DNA of 64,000 nt, from contig NZ_CP065218.1 of assembly GCF_015767675.1 (NCBI RefSeq), positions 744,001-808,000 of the forward strand, in the 5' to 3' direction. The notes beneath the pieces were generated by a model. The model saw only the letters and a program-made list of their open reading frames with translations. It did no database searches and had not been told where the DNA came from. A program made the position numbers and the translations under genes. The stretch comes from Vibrio navarrensis (GTDB taxonomy: Bacteria; Pseudomonadota; Gammaproteobacteria; Enterobacterales; Vibrionaceae). Shown here one piece after another: positions 25,997 to 34,159 of the stretch (position 1 is the first letter of the stretch; every line of letters starts with the position of its first letter).

Positions 25997-26812
25997 TTAT
26001 TTAACGCTATTTTGCTTTTTGTAGAGAGAAGGAGAAATGCCCTGCAGACGGGTGAAGGAGTGGGTAAAAGTGCTTTGTCCGGAAAACCCGGTGATTTCGG
26101 CAATTTGCCCTAAGCTGAGGGTACCTTTTTCGATCAGTTCTTTGGCCATGTCGATGCGTTTACCCAACACATACTGATGCGGGGTGATGCCCATCTGTTC
26201 TTTGAACAAATTATGGAACTGGCTTTCACCAAGAAAAACGCTCCCCGCCAGTTGCGCGACGCTGATCCTATGGCTCAAATGGCTTTCGATGTAACGATCA
26301 ATCGCGTCGAGATCAAAGCGAGACTCTTTTTTCGGCGTCTCAAACGCTGAGATGTGGCGCTGTAGCAGCGCCATGACCGTATCGTTGCAAGCGCGACTCA
26401 GCAGAAGATCGCCTGGACTGGCCTGCATTTCACGCACTAGCATCTGGATCAATTTTTGGATCTGTCCATCTAGCTGAAAGTAGAGATGAGATTGCTCCAA
26501 CTGATTGATTTTTTGCAGCATCAAAGGATCATCGCCGCTGGGCAGCGGCATATTGAGCACCAAAATATCCGACTGACCAATCACCCCACCGAAAGCATGA
26601 TCAGAGCACGCCGTCACCACACATCCCTGCCCGGGGCCAACTAAGTTACCGCGCCCGCGCACTTCAAATTCCGCCTGCCCTTTGAGGCCAATGACAATTT
26701 GCGTGTACTGATGATCATGGCAATCCATATACGAGGGTAACGTCACCAGCTCTGCGGGTCTGGGCTTACTCTGCTCCGGCGTGATCTTAGATTGCACTTT
26801 CGGTTGTTCGCT
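25997..26812 (-). CDS. AraC-family transcriptional regulator, probable put regulator
   Basis: Product of 271 residues if started at ATG 26812 (MSEQPKVQ); a GTG at 26881 would add 23 residues but neither has a strong ribosome binding site. An N-terminal cupin-type sensing domain (HQYTQIVIGLKGQAEFEVRG) is followed by two AraC helix-turn-helix motifs (ISVAQLAGSVFLGESQFHNLFKEQ and LGQIAEITGFSGQSTFTHSF). It lies directly upstream of putA in the same direction with a 184-base gap. Since PutA lacks its own DNA-binding domain, this is the best candidate for proline-dependent activation of the put operon; this is inference from position. Confidence 0.88.
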   Translation of the reverse strand, partial: SEQPKVQSKITPEQSKPRPAELVTLPSYMDCHDHQYTQIVIGLKGQAEFEVRGRGNLVGPGQGCVVTACSDHAFGGVIGQSDILVLNMPLPSGDDPLMLQKINQLEQSHLYFQLDGQIQKLIQMLVREMQASPGDLLLSRACNDTVMALLQRHISAFETPKKESRFDLDAIDRYIESHLSHRISVAQLAGSVFLGESQFHNLFKEQMGITPHQYVLGKRIDMAKELIEKGTLSLGQIAEITGFSGQSTFTHSFTRLQGISPSLYKKQNSVK

Positions 26813-26916
26813 CATAATCAAGTTTAGTGAGAAAAGGACCAATAAATCATACCCCAGCGCTGACCGATTGCCTATCCGCACTCATTTGATTGGCGAGGAT
26901 CCATGCGTCGTCTGCG

Positions 26917-26944
26917 ATGATCATTGTTCCGGAACGATGATCAT
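26917..26944. repeat. abutting inverted pair of RctB iteron-like sites
   Basis: ATGATCATTGTTCC (26917-26930, plus) and its near-exact complement (26931-26944, reading ATGATCATCGTTCC on minus) abut without a gap. They match the iteron pattern of oriC2 in this window (NTGATCATNNTTYC), in particular 45696-45709. A third partial copy starts at 26937. The pair is 19 kb from the origin, upstream of vqmR. Confidence 0.65.
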
Positions 26945-27013
26945 GCTGTACCATCCTACGGTCACTGTACAACCAACCGAGCACTACCGCTTTTGGCCAT
27001 CTCATTGATGAAT

Positions 27014-27029
27014 AGGGGTTTTCCCCCCT
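27014..27029 (+). promoter_or_regulatory. VqmA-box-like palindrome of vqmR
   Basis: AGGGGTTTTCCCCCCT centres about 43 bases before the inferred vqmR start. It resembles the G/C-run palindrome bound by VqmA in V. cholerae. The left arm is shorter than the right, so the site is imperfect. Confidence 0.72.
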
Positions 27030-27063
27030 TTTGCTTATGTACCATTTCCCCTAAAGTAGCGCT

Positions 27064-27221
27064 TAGGAACTCAAGGTACTGCTGTACGCTGAGATCCCGG
27101 TATCAATCGATACCTCTAAATTCTCGTAGCAGACCCTCGCTATGTGATTTAGAACCTCTTCTACACGTCGACAAGATGATTATCTTGTATTGCCAGCCCG
27201 TCTTCAGGCTGGCTTTTTTTT
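27064..27221 (+). ncRNA. vqmR: VqmR small RNA
   Basis: An sRNA is supported by a strong terminator (27192-27221) with no gene upstream on this strand, a VqmA-box-like palindrome and TAAAGT as a possible -10 (27052-27057), and its place directly before vqmA, the known arrangement. VqmR is Hfq-dependent and in V. cholerae represses biofilm and other mRNAs such as vpsT, as the output of the DPO autoinducer receptor VqmA. The start is estimated from the -10 and gives about 158 nt, slightly longer than in V. cholerae. The sequence itself was not aligned to VqmR. Confidence 0.8.
27192..27221 (+). terminator. intrinsic terminator of VqmR
   Basis: GCCAGCC (27192-27198) pairs with GGCTGGC (27207-27213), 8-base loop, followed by eight T. 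A textbook intrinsic terminator 135 bases before the vqmA start, so vqmA must be read from its own promoter or by readthrough. Confidence 0.93.
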
Positions 27222-27356
27222 ATCTGCGCCTTGTCTCTTTATTGATAATCCTCGCAAAAATGAGACATTACTTATAAGATATTGCGCAACCAAAAGATTG
27301 CACACCAATCAAGCGCATATTTATTCTGTCCTAGTGTCGTAAAAGCGAGTTGCAAC

Positions 27357-28079
27357 GTGACGATTTCATTTACCTCTGTCGAACAATCTCTTTTTCATCA
27401 GTTACCCGGCTGTTGGGGCTGCAAAGATAAAGACTCCGTATTTCGTTACGCCAATCACCACTATGCGCAGTTAATCGGCCATCGCAAAGCAGAAGATTGC
27501 ATTGGCCTCACCGATTTCCAGATGCCCAGCCCGACTACCGAGTGCGCTGCCGAGTTTCAACGTCAGGATAAATACGTGATGGAAACGGGCCGCACGCTGA
27601 AGATCCTCGATATTCACCCTTATCCAGATGGCCACTGGCACGCACACATCTTCACTAAATCCCCTTGGCGTAACGCTGCGGGAGAAGTGCAAGGCACTAT
27701 TTTCTATGGGCAAGAGCTGACCGACACGGCGGTACTGGAAGTGGGTTACTGGGTGTGCCGCGCTACGGGGCTTCATCAAGATACGCGCAGCAATTTTCGC
27801 TTCGATGAATCGGTCAGCGTGCCGAAAAACTTAACCGCGCGAGAGCAGGAGACGCTGTTTTTGCTGCTTTACGGCCGCAAGCCACAATACATCGCGAAAA
27901 TTATGGGCATTTCCATCAAGACCGTCGAAGGGCACGTGGCACGATTGCGCACTAAATTTGCGGCCAATAGTAAAAATCAACTGATTGATAAAGCGTTAGA
28001 GGCAGGATTTGGATCGATGATCCCGGAGAGTTTGTTGCAAACGCAGCTTTCGGTAGTACTCAACGGCGACCAACTGTGA
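27357..28079 (+). CDS. vqmA: VqmA quorum-sensing receptor/transcription factor
   Basis: Cytoplasmic receptor of 240 residues for the autoinducer DPO. The start is placed at GTG 27357 (MTISFTSVEQ), since the upstream extension lacks Met and resembles no homologue; the ribosome binding site is weak. An N-terminal PAS domain (LFHQLPGCWGCKDKDSVF, TDFQMPSPTTECAAEF, LDIHPYPDGHWHAHIF, QGTIFYGQELTDTAVLEVG) is followed by a LuxR-type helix-turn-helix (LTAREQETLFLLLYGRKPQYIAKIMGISIKTVEGH). These blocks match remembered V. cholerae VqmA closely. It activates the adjacent vqmR. It converges with pdxH, as in V. cholerae. Confidence 0.94.
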   Translation: MTISFTSVEQSLFHQLPGCWGCKDKDSVFRYANHHYAQLIGHRKAEDCIGLTDFQMPSPTTECAAEFQRQDKYVMETGRTLKILDIHPYPDGHWHAHIFTKSPWRNAAGEVQGTIFYGQELTDTAVLEVGYWVCRATGLHQDTRSNFRFDESVSVPKNLTAREQETLFLLLYGRKPQYIAKIMGISIKTVEGHVARLRTKFAANSKNQLIDKALEAGFGSMIPESLLQTQLSVVLNGDQL

Positions 28080-28101
28080 AGTCGGTCGCCAGAAAAAGGC
28101 G

Positions 28102-28737
28102 TTAAGGTGCAAGACGATCGATCTGCCACTCGCCTTCAGTTTGGCTAAACAGGAAGCGATCGTGCAGACGATGCTCGCCCCCTTGCCAAAATTCCACGCT
28201 TTGCGGCTTAACACGGAAACCACCCCAGAAGCTGGGCACCGGAATATCCCCGTTAGCGAACTTCTGTTTTAGCTCAAGAAACTTCCCTTCCAACACGCCA
28301 CGCGCTGAAATACGGCTACTCTGACGGCTGGCAATCGCCGCCAGTTGGCTCTCTTTGGGGCGCGAGGTGAAATATTTCAGGTTTTCCATCGCCGTCAACT
28401 TCTCCGCCGTACCGGTAATGTGCACTTGGCGCTCAAGTGGATGCCAGGGAAAATGCAGACTGATTTTGGTGTTGTGATCTAAATGCTGCGCTTTGCGGCT
28501 GCCTAAATTGGTGTAAAAGACAAAGCCATTTTGATCGACACTTTTCAGCAGTACGATGCGTTGAAAAGGCATGCCGTTTTCATCAACCGTGGCCACTGTC
28601 ATCGCGGTGGGATCGCTTAAATTGGCACGGATCGCTTGTTCCAGCCAAAGATTAAACTGGTCAATCGGATTTTCTTTCAAATCTTTGCGTCGCAAACCAC
28701 CTTTGGTGTACTCGCGGCGAATATCAGCAAGTTCCAT
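28102..28737 (-). CDS. pdxH: pyridoxamine 5'-phosphate oxidase PdxH
   Basis: FMN-dependent enzyme of 211 residues that makes pyridoxal 5'-phosphate from PNP or PMP. Full family length with characteristic blocks: the start [65 protein letters not shown] region ([10 protein letters not shown]), and a C-terminal [18 protein letters not shown]...RLHDR followed by WQIDRLAP. It is a single gene, convergent with vqmA. Confidence 0.97.
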   Translation of the reverse strand: MELADIRREYTKGGLRRKDLKENPIDQFNLWLEQAIRANLSDPTAMTVATVDENGMPFQRIVLLKSVDQNGFVFYTNLGSRKAQHLDHNTKISLHFPWHPLERQVHITGTAEKLTAMENLKYFTSRPKESQLAAIASRQSSRISARGVLEGKFLELKQKFANGDIPVPSFWGGFRVKPQSVEFWQGGEHRLHDRFLFSQTEGEWQIDRLAP

Positions 28738-28914
28738 CTTTACTCCTTCACTACTTTTTGCCGATTGTGCGCCCGAACGCAGACAAACTCAAGGTTTGAT
28801 GGCCGTTTGTAAAACTAAGATCGGTTTCGCGTTGTTACGGTGCATCGGTTTATCTTTGGCTTTCTCGCAGTTAAAGTAAGCCTCCTTTAATCTTCGCTGT
28901 GGCTTGGGTTTCCA

Positions 28915-30711
28915 GTGTCCGTTTCTAATCGTCCATCTTTGCGTCGCTTCGTCTTACTCGCTACCCTACTTGGTGTTGCTGGCCTATTGGTCACCCATTT
29001 TTCTGCCTCGCAGTATCTGGAAAAAAAATGGGCAAACATCCTGAAAAATTACTCGGAAAGAGCCACCCAGCAGATCGCCTCTGAGCTGGCGAAATTTGAA
29101 CAGATCCCCAAACTGCTCAGCCACGACCCTCGCCTAGCGGCCTACCTCACGGAGCAAGGCGATCAAAGCGCACTCAATCGCTTGCTGGCCGATTGGTCAC
29201 AGCAGACGTTGGCCGATACCATCTATCTGCACGATCGCCACGGTTTGGTGCTGGGATCGAGTAACTACCAGCAAGACGACACCTTTGTCGGCGAAAACTT
29301 CTCTTTTCGCCCTTACTTTATCACCGCCATTCAGGGCGAGATCGCCCGCTACGTTGCTTTGGGTATTCGCTCCAACAAACGCGGCTATTTTTACTCTGCG
29401 CCGATTTGGCACGCCGATGAGATCCTTGGCGTGATTACCGTGAAAGTGAGTTTGGAAGCGCTTGAAGAGACCATAGAGCCAGAGCGGGCTGACATCATGG
29501 TGCTGGATGAGAATCAAGTAGCGTTTCTGAGCAATCATCCTCATTGGCGCTACACGGCTCTAGCGCCGATTGATGAGCAACGTATCGCGCAAATGGTCGA
29601 GAATCAGCAATATGGCCTGCAAGCGCCCGAAGCGCACCCCGATATTCAACTGCCGCTGCATCTCGGTCCTGAAGCGGCCGCCTTGATGGCGGCACGCTAC
29701 CAAGTGTTCATTTCGGCTAGCAACGAAAACGGCTTTCGTGTGGTGACGCTCGCACCGCATCAGCAACGCATTCTCGCTGCGCTACAAGCCGACACCATCT
29801 TCTTACTGATTTTCGGTTTAATTACCCTGATCGCGTTTGCTTGGCGTCAAACCCTAACCAATAAACAACAGCTAGCCAAACTCAACACCGAGCTTGAACA
29901 GAAAGTGACCCAGCGCACCGAAGTGCTGAGCCAAGCGAATAGCCAATTGCAGCAAACCATCATTCAGTATGAAAAAAGCCAGCAAGAGCTCAAACAAACA
30001 CAACAAGAACTAACGCAAGCGGCAAAATTGGCGCTGCTTGGCGAGCTCTCGGCCAGCATCAATCATGAGATTAACCAGCCGCTTGCGGCGCTGCGTACTT
30101 ACACTGAAAACAGCCAAAAGCTGCTGACGATGGACAAAATTGAGCTGGTTAAGGGCAACCTTGAGCAGATGCTTGAGCTTAATCAAACCATCAGTGAGGT
30201 GATTGCGCGCCTGAAAGTATTTACCCGTAAATCCACCACCGATGATCGACGCTATTGCGCCAATCTGCACGATTCGGTGCACAATGCCACGCGAATTTTA
30301 AGCAATAAACTGATCAAATCAGGCGTCACCCTCAAAGTCGAGCCCATTCCCGCCACACTTGCCGCCAACATTCACCATGTCGAGCTCGAACAGGTGCTGA
30401 TCAATCTTATCCATAACGCCGCACAAGCGATGGATGGGCAAGCCGACGCACAAATCCTTGTCGAGTGTCAAAATGACAGCGATTATTGTCAGTTGAGTGT
30501 TGCGGACAACGGCCCGGGCGTAGAGACACAAAAACTCACTCACTTGTTTGACCCTTTTTATACTACCAAGCCTGAAGGGTTAGGGCTGGGTTTAACCATT
30601 TCCCGGCGCATCATCGAGAGCTATCAAGGCTCGCTTGAGGTACAAGCGCGCTCGCCGCAGGGCATGCGTTTTACCATCCGTATCCCACGTCTCTTGCCGA
30701 CACAAGAATAA
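28915..30711 (+). CDS. DctB-like C4-dicarboxylate sensor histidine kinase
   Basis: Membrane kinase of 598 residues. Two membrane segments (about residues 12-30 and 290-308) enclose a periplasmic double-PAS/Cache domain of DctB type. A coiled coil follows (TLTNKQQLAKLNTELEQKVTQRTEV...), then HisKA with the phospho-accepting His (SASINHEINQPLAALRTY) and a HATPase (NLIHNAAQAMDG, DNGPGV, GLGLTIS). The start is GTG without a clear ribosome binding site. The partner response regulator begins 3 bases after the stop. No dicarboxylate transporter is next to it, so the ligand may be different; a lap operon follows instead. Confidence 0.88.
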   Translation: MSVSNRPSLRRFVLLATLLGVAGLLVTHFSASQYLEKKWANILKNYSERATQQIASELAKFEQIPKLLSHDPRLAAYLTEQGDQSALNRLLADWSQQTLADTIYLHDRHGLVLGSSNYQQDDTFVGENFSFRPYFITAIQGEIARYVALGIRSNKRGYFYSAPIWHADEILGVITVKVSLEALEETIEPERADIMVLDENQVAFLSNHPHWRYTALAPIDEQRIAQMVENQQYGLQAPEAHPDIQLPLHLGPEAAALMAARYQVFISASNENGFRVVTLAPHQQRILAALQADTIFLLIFGLITLIAFAWRQTLTNKQQLAKLNTELEQKVTQRTEVLSQANSQLQQTIIQYEKSQQELKQTQQELTQAAKLALLGELSASINHEINQPLAALRTYTENSQKLLTMDKIELVKGNLEQMLELNQTISEVIARLKVFTRKSTTDDRRYCANLHDSVHNATRILSNKLIKSGVTLKVEPIPATLAANIHHVELEQVLINLIHNAAQAMDGQADAQILVECQNDSDYCQLSVADNGPGVETQKLTHLFDPFYTTKPEGLGLGLTISRRIIESYQGSLEVQARSPQGMRFTIRIPRLLPTQE

Positions 30712-30714
30712 AGC

Positions 30715-31947
30715 ATGCAAAACCGAATTTACTTCGTCGATGACGAACCACACATCCGCGATTCAGTCAGCCAAGCCCTGATGATAGAGGGCGTTGAAGT
30801 ACAAACCTTCCCCAACGCCGTAGAAGCGCTCAAACAAATAGATAGCAGCGAGCCTGCGGTTGTGATCACCGATATTCATATGCCAGTGATGAATGGCTTA
30901 GCCTTCCTCGCTCAGTTGCTTGAGCGCAACGCGCATTTTCAGGTGATCGTCTTAACTGGCTACGGCGATGTGAAAACCGCCGTGAAAGCGATGAAAAGCG
31001 GGGCGTACGATTTTCTCGAAAAACCCTTTTCCAGCGATAGTCTGCTGAAATCGATCCGCAATGCACAAGATAAACTGGCGCTGCTGCAAGAAAACGTCTG
31101 GCTGAAAAAGGAGCTCGACATGCAGACTCATGCCGGTTCCAAACTGATTGGCCATTCACAAGCCATGGTGCAGATTCGCCGCGCTTTGATCAGTGCTAAT
31201 CCCGAAAAACCGCTGATCTTGCTGGGTGACAGTGGTACGGGGAAGCGGCTGTGCGCGCAGTTTTTCTACGACATTCACAATCGCGCTGAAGGCGAACTGG
31301 TGCCCATTTCCGGTTTTTACTTTAGCGATATGCCTGCTGACGAGATCCAGAGCAAGCTTGCTCGCCTGCTGGAACAACACAAACACGGCACTTTGTACAT
31401 TAATGACGGCGAAGTGCTCAAACCATCCCAATGGCAAGCACTGGTCTCTGTGCCCCTAAACGGCACCCGCTTGGTCTGTTCAACACAAGCACTGCCAACT
31501 GCGTTGCAAGGCGAAATTGATAGTGTGTCACTGCCGCCGTTGGATGCACGTAAAGAAGATATTCCCGCGCTGTACAAACACTTTGTGCGCAATGCTTGCA
31601 GCCGCTATCAAGTACAACCTCCACGTATCACCGCCGCTGAGCTAGACGCCATCCAACAGCAATCATGGCCAGAAAATATTCGCCAGTTGCGTCAGTTTGC
31701 CGAACTGCGGGCACTGAAAGCGCAGCAGTTTGTCACTTGGCAAGATGTCGAACAGCTCAACCACGGCGAAGCGCAAAGTATGTCCCAACGCATGGATTAC
31801 TTCGAATACACTTTGCTGTTTGACGCTCTGCAACGGCACGGAGGACGGTTAAAAGACGTGCAACACGAATTACAGATATCTCGTAAAACGCTGTATGATA
31901 AGCTTAAAAAGCATCAGCTAGATAAATCTCAATTTAAAGAACAGTAA
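30715..31947 (+). CDS. DctD/NtrC-type response regulator with degenerate AAA+ domain
   Basis: Protein of 410 residues. The N-terminal receiver has its phospho-Asp in VVITDIHMPVMNG and the usual Thr/Lys (VLTGYGD, LEKPF). A shortened AAA+ domain follows (Walker A-like GDSGTGKRL), then a Fis-type helix-turn-helix (LKDVQHELQISRKTLYDKLKKH). The GAFTGA loop needed to contact sigma-54 is not visible, and the normal Walker B region is replaced by LYINDGE. The domain is about 40 residues shorter than in DctD. It therefore probably does not open sigma-54 promoters; it may bind DNA or act with sigma-70. It is translationally linked to the DctB-like kinase and lies just before the lap operon. Confidence 0.85.
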   Translation: MQNRIYFVDDEPHIRDSVSQALMIEGVEVQTFPNAVEALKQIDSSEPAVVITDIHMPVMNGLAFLAQLLERNAHFQVIVLTGYGDVKTAVKAMKSGAYDFLEKPFSSDSLLKSIRNAQDKLALLQENVWLKKELDMQTHAGSKLIGHSQAMVQIRRALISANPEKPLILLGDSGTGKRLCAQFFYDIHNRAEGELVPISGFYFSDMPADEIQSKLARLLEQHKHGTLYINDGEVLKPSQWQALVSVPLNGTRLVCSTQALPTALQGEIDSVSLPPLDARKEDIPALYKHFVRNACSRYQVQPPRITAAELDAIQQQSWPENIRQLRQFAELRALKAQQFVTWQDVEQLNHGEAQSMSQRMDYFEYTLLFDALQRHGGRLKDVQHELQISRKTLYDKLKKHQLDKSQFKEQ

Positions 31948-32049
31948 GCAAGTAATATTGGGCGGTACTCGATTTGTCGACCCCGCCTTTAACATTATTT
32001 CAGACTGGGCTTACAATTACTTAGACAAATAATCAAACAAGGACAGTGC

Positions 32050-33441
32050 ATGAGCAGCGACAACTACAATAAGCTCAGCAACCAAGAGCTCGATTTTGTC
32101 GACGACAAAACCGCCGCTTTGCTTTTAAACACCCCCACCAATGCGCGCCTTATGCTGTGGGTGATTGTGTTGTTTTTTGCCATTGCGATTGGCTGGGCTT
32201 CTTGGGCCGAAATCGACAAAGTGACCGTCGGCCAAGGGAAAGTGATCCCCTCGTCGCAAATCCAAATTGTACAGAACCTCGAAGGGGGGCTAGTCAAAGA
32301 AATTCTGGTAAAAGAGGGCCAGTTGGTACAAAAAGGCCAGCAACTGTTACTGATTGACGACACCCGTTTTCGCTCTGACTACCGCGAACGTGAGCAGCAA
32401 GTGGCCAACTTAACGGCGGCAGTGCTGCAACTCACCGCCTCAATCGACAGTGTCGAAATCGATGAAGAGTTCACCAACGCGGAGTGGGAAAAAAGCGTGG
32501 TGATCAACTACAGCCAGCTCAGTTTTCCTGAGCAATTGGAGCAAGAGCAGGCTGATCTAATCCAGAGACAAAAAGCGGAATATCGTCAAGATTTAAATAA
32601 CTTACGCAACCAAATTTCCGTATTAACCCAGCAAGTCCGGCAGAAGCAGCAAGACTTGGTGGAGATCCAATCGCGCGTGAAGAGCCTGCGACAAGGATAC
32701 GAGTTTGCTCAAAAAGAGCTGGAAATTACTCAGCCGCTGGCCGACGAAGGTGTGGTGCCGAGAATCGAGCTGCTGAAATTGCAGCGTCAGGTCAACGATA
32801 CCCGTCGAGAGCTCACATCGACCGAGCTAAAAATGCCGGTACTGCAATCTTCGATTCGCGAGTCCATGCTCAGCCGCATTGATGCGGCGCTGAAGTTTCG
32901 TTCGGAACAGCAAGAACAACTCAATAAAGCGCAAGATCAGCTCTCTGCGTTAGTGGAATCCACCGTGGGGCTAAAAGACCGAGTGAAACGAACCGTAGTG
33001 GTTTCACCGGTTACGGGCAAGATTAAAACGCTGAACATCAATACTGTCGGCGGCGTTATTCAGCCAGGGATGGATATTGTCGAGATCGTACCCACCGAAG
33101 ACACGCTCTTAGTCGAGGCAAAAATTGCCCCGCAAGATATCGCCTTCCTCAGACCTAATTTGTCGGCGGTGGTGAAATTCACCGCCTACGATTTTAGTAA
33201 GTACGGGGGCCTGACGGGGGTTCTGGAGCACATCAGCGCCGATACCACCCAAGATGAGGAGGGAAACAGCTTCTATATTGTTCGAGTTCGTACCGAAAAG
33301 ACTAACTTTGGCCAAGATGCCGATTTACCGATTATTCCCGGTATGACCACCTCGGTGGATATCATCACCGGTAAACGAACCGTACTGGAATATCTGCTCA
33401 AACCTATTCTTAGCGCGCAAAGCAATGCCCTCAAAGAATAA
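32050..33441 (+). CDS. lapC: type I secretion membrane-fusion protein LapC (HlyD family)
   Basis: Periplasmic adaptor of 463 residues that bridges the LapB ABC transporter and an outer-membrane channel to export large repeat adhesins. One N-terminal membrane segment (LMLWVIVLFFAIAIGWASWAEI) is followed by a lipoyl/barrel-sandwich half (VTVGQGKVIPSSQIQIVQN), a long alpha-helical coiled-coil hairpin (about residues 100-310), and the second half with the HlyD signature VSPVTGKIKTLNINTVGGVIQPGMDIVEIVP. It is the first gene of lapC-lapG-lapD-lapB, with a 17-base overlap with lapG. The outer-membrane partner (LapE) and the adhesin are not in the window. Confidence 0.9.
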   Translation: MSSDNYNKLSNQELDFVDDKTAALLLNTPTNARLMLWVIVLFFAIAIGWASWAEIDKVTVGQGKVIPSSQIQIVQNLEGGLVKEILVKEGQLVQKGQQLLLIDDTRFRSDYREREQQVANLTAAVLQLTASIDSVEIDEEFTNAEWEKSVVINYSQLSFPEQLEQEQADLIQRQKAEYRQDLNNLRNQISVLTQQVRQKQQDLVEIQSRVKSLRQGYEFAQKELEITQPLADEGVVPRIELLKLQRQVNDTRRELTSTELKMPVLQSSIRESMLSRIDAALKFRSEQQEQLNKAQDQLSALVESTVGLKDRVKRTVVVSPVTGKIKTLNINTVGGVIQPGMDIVEIVPTEDTLLVEAKIAPQDIAFLRPNLSAVVKFTAYDFSKYGGLTGVLEHISADTTQDEEGNSFYIVRVRTEKTNFGQDADLPIIPGMTTSVDIITGKRTVLEYLLKPILSAQSNALKE

Positions 33442-34159
33442 GAGACACTTTAAAGCCGTGCTCAGCCTGCTAAGGCGTAACACCAACGACATTGGACGAT
33501 GGGTTGGGCTTGCGTTGCTAGGCTGGGCGGCCTTTGCCTCCCAAGCGCTCAACACCACCGAGCAAAAATGGGTTGAGGCCGTTTCCAGCACGTATGGGCA
33601 AAGAGCGGGAAAGCGTGTTACGGCTTGGCGCGAGAATATTGATTTTTTCAAACAGTTAGAAGAACAAGAACAGCTGGCTGGTATCAACGACTTTTTCAAC
33701 CAGCTCTATTTTGTCGACGACATTGAGCTTTGGGGACAAAAAGATTATTGGGCTACACCTCTGGAATTTTTAGGCAGTAATGCAGGCGATTGTGAAGACT
33801 TCACCATCGCCAAATATTTTTCATTGCTGGAATTGGGCGTCTCGGACAACAAACTGCGCTTGGTGTACGTCAAAGCCTTGGAACTCAACCAGTTCCACAT
33901 GGTGTTGGCTTACTATAAAACACCGAGCTCAGAGCCATTGATCCTCGACAACCTCAATCCAACGATCCTCAAAGCGTCCAAGCGTCAGGATCTGCTGCCG
34001 ATATACAGTTTTAACGGTAAAAATCTATGGTTGATGAAATCTGCCAACTCCAACGGACAACTGGCTGGCGATTCATCCCGTTTAAGCTTGTGGAACGATC
34101 TTCGTTCAAGAGAAAAAACACTCAAGCTAAACAAACCTATCATTAACTATGACGAGTAA
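33425..34159 (+). CDS. lapG: periplasmic adhesin protease LapG (DUF920/BTLCP)
   Basis: Cysteine protease of 244 residues with an N-terminal hydrophobic export segment (WVGLALLGWAAFASQAL). The catalytic triad of the bacterial transglutaminase-like family is visible: Cys in GDCEDFTIAKY, His in NQFHMVLAYY, Asp in LILDNLNPT. LapG cuts the N-terminal retention module of LapA-type adhesins (FrhA and CraA in V. cholerae) and so releases biofilm cells when c-di-GMP falls. Calcium-binding residues are expected near the triad. It overlaps lapC by 17 bases and shares one base with lapD, a tightly packed operon. Confidence 0.92.
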   Translation: MPSKNKRHFKAVLSLLRRNTNDIGRWVGLALLGWAAFASQALNTTEQKWVEAVSSTYGQRAGKRVTAWRENIDFFKQLEEQEQLAGINDFFNQLYFVDDIELWGQKDYWATPLEFLGSNAGDCEDFTIAKYFSLLELGVSDNKLRLVYVKALELNQFHMVLAYYKTPSSEPLILDNLNPTILKASKRQDLLPIYSFNGKNLWLMKSANSNGQLAGDSSRLSLWNDLRSREKTLKLNKPIINYDE

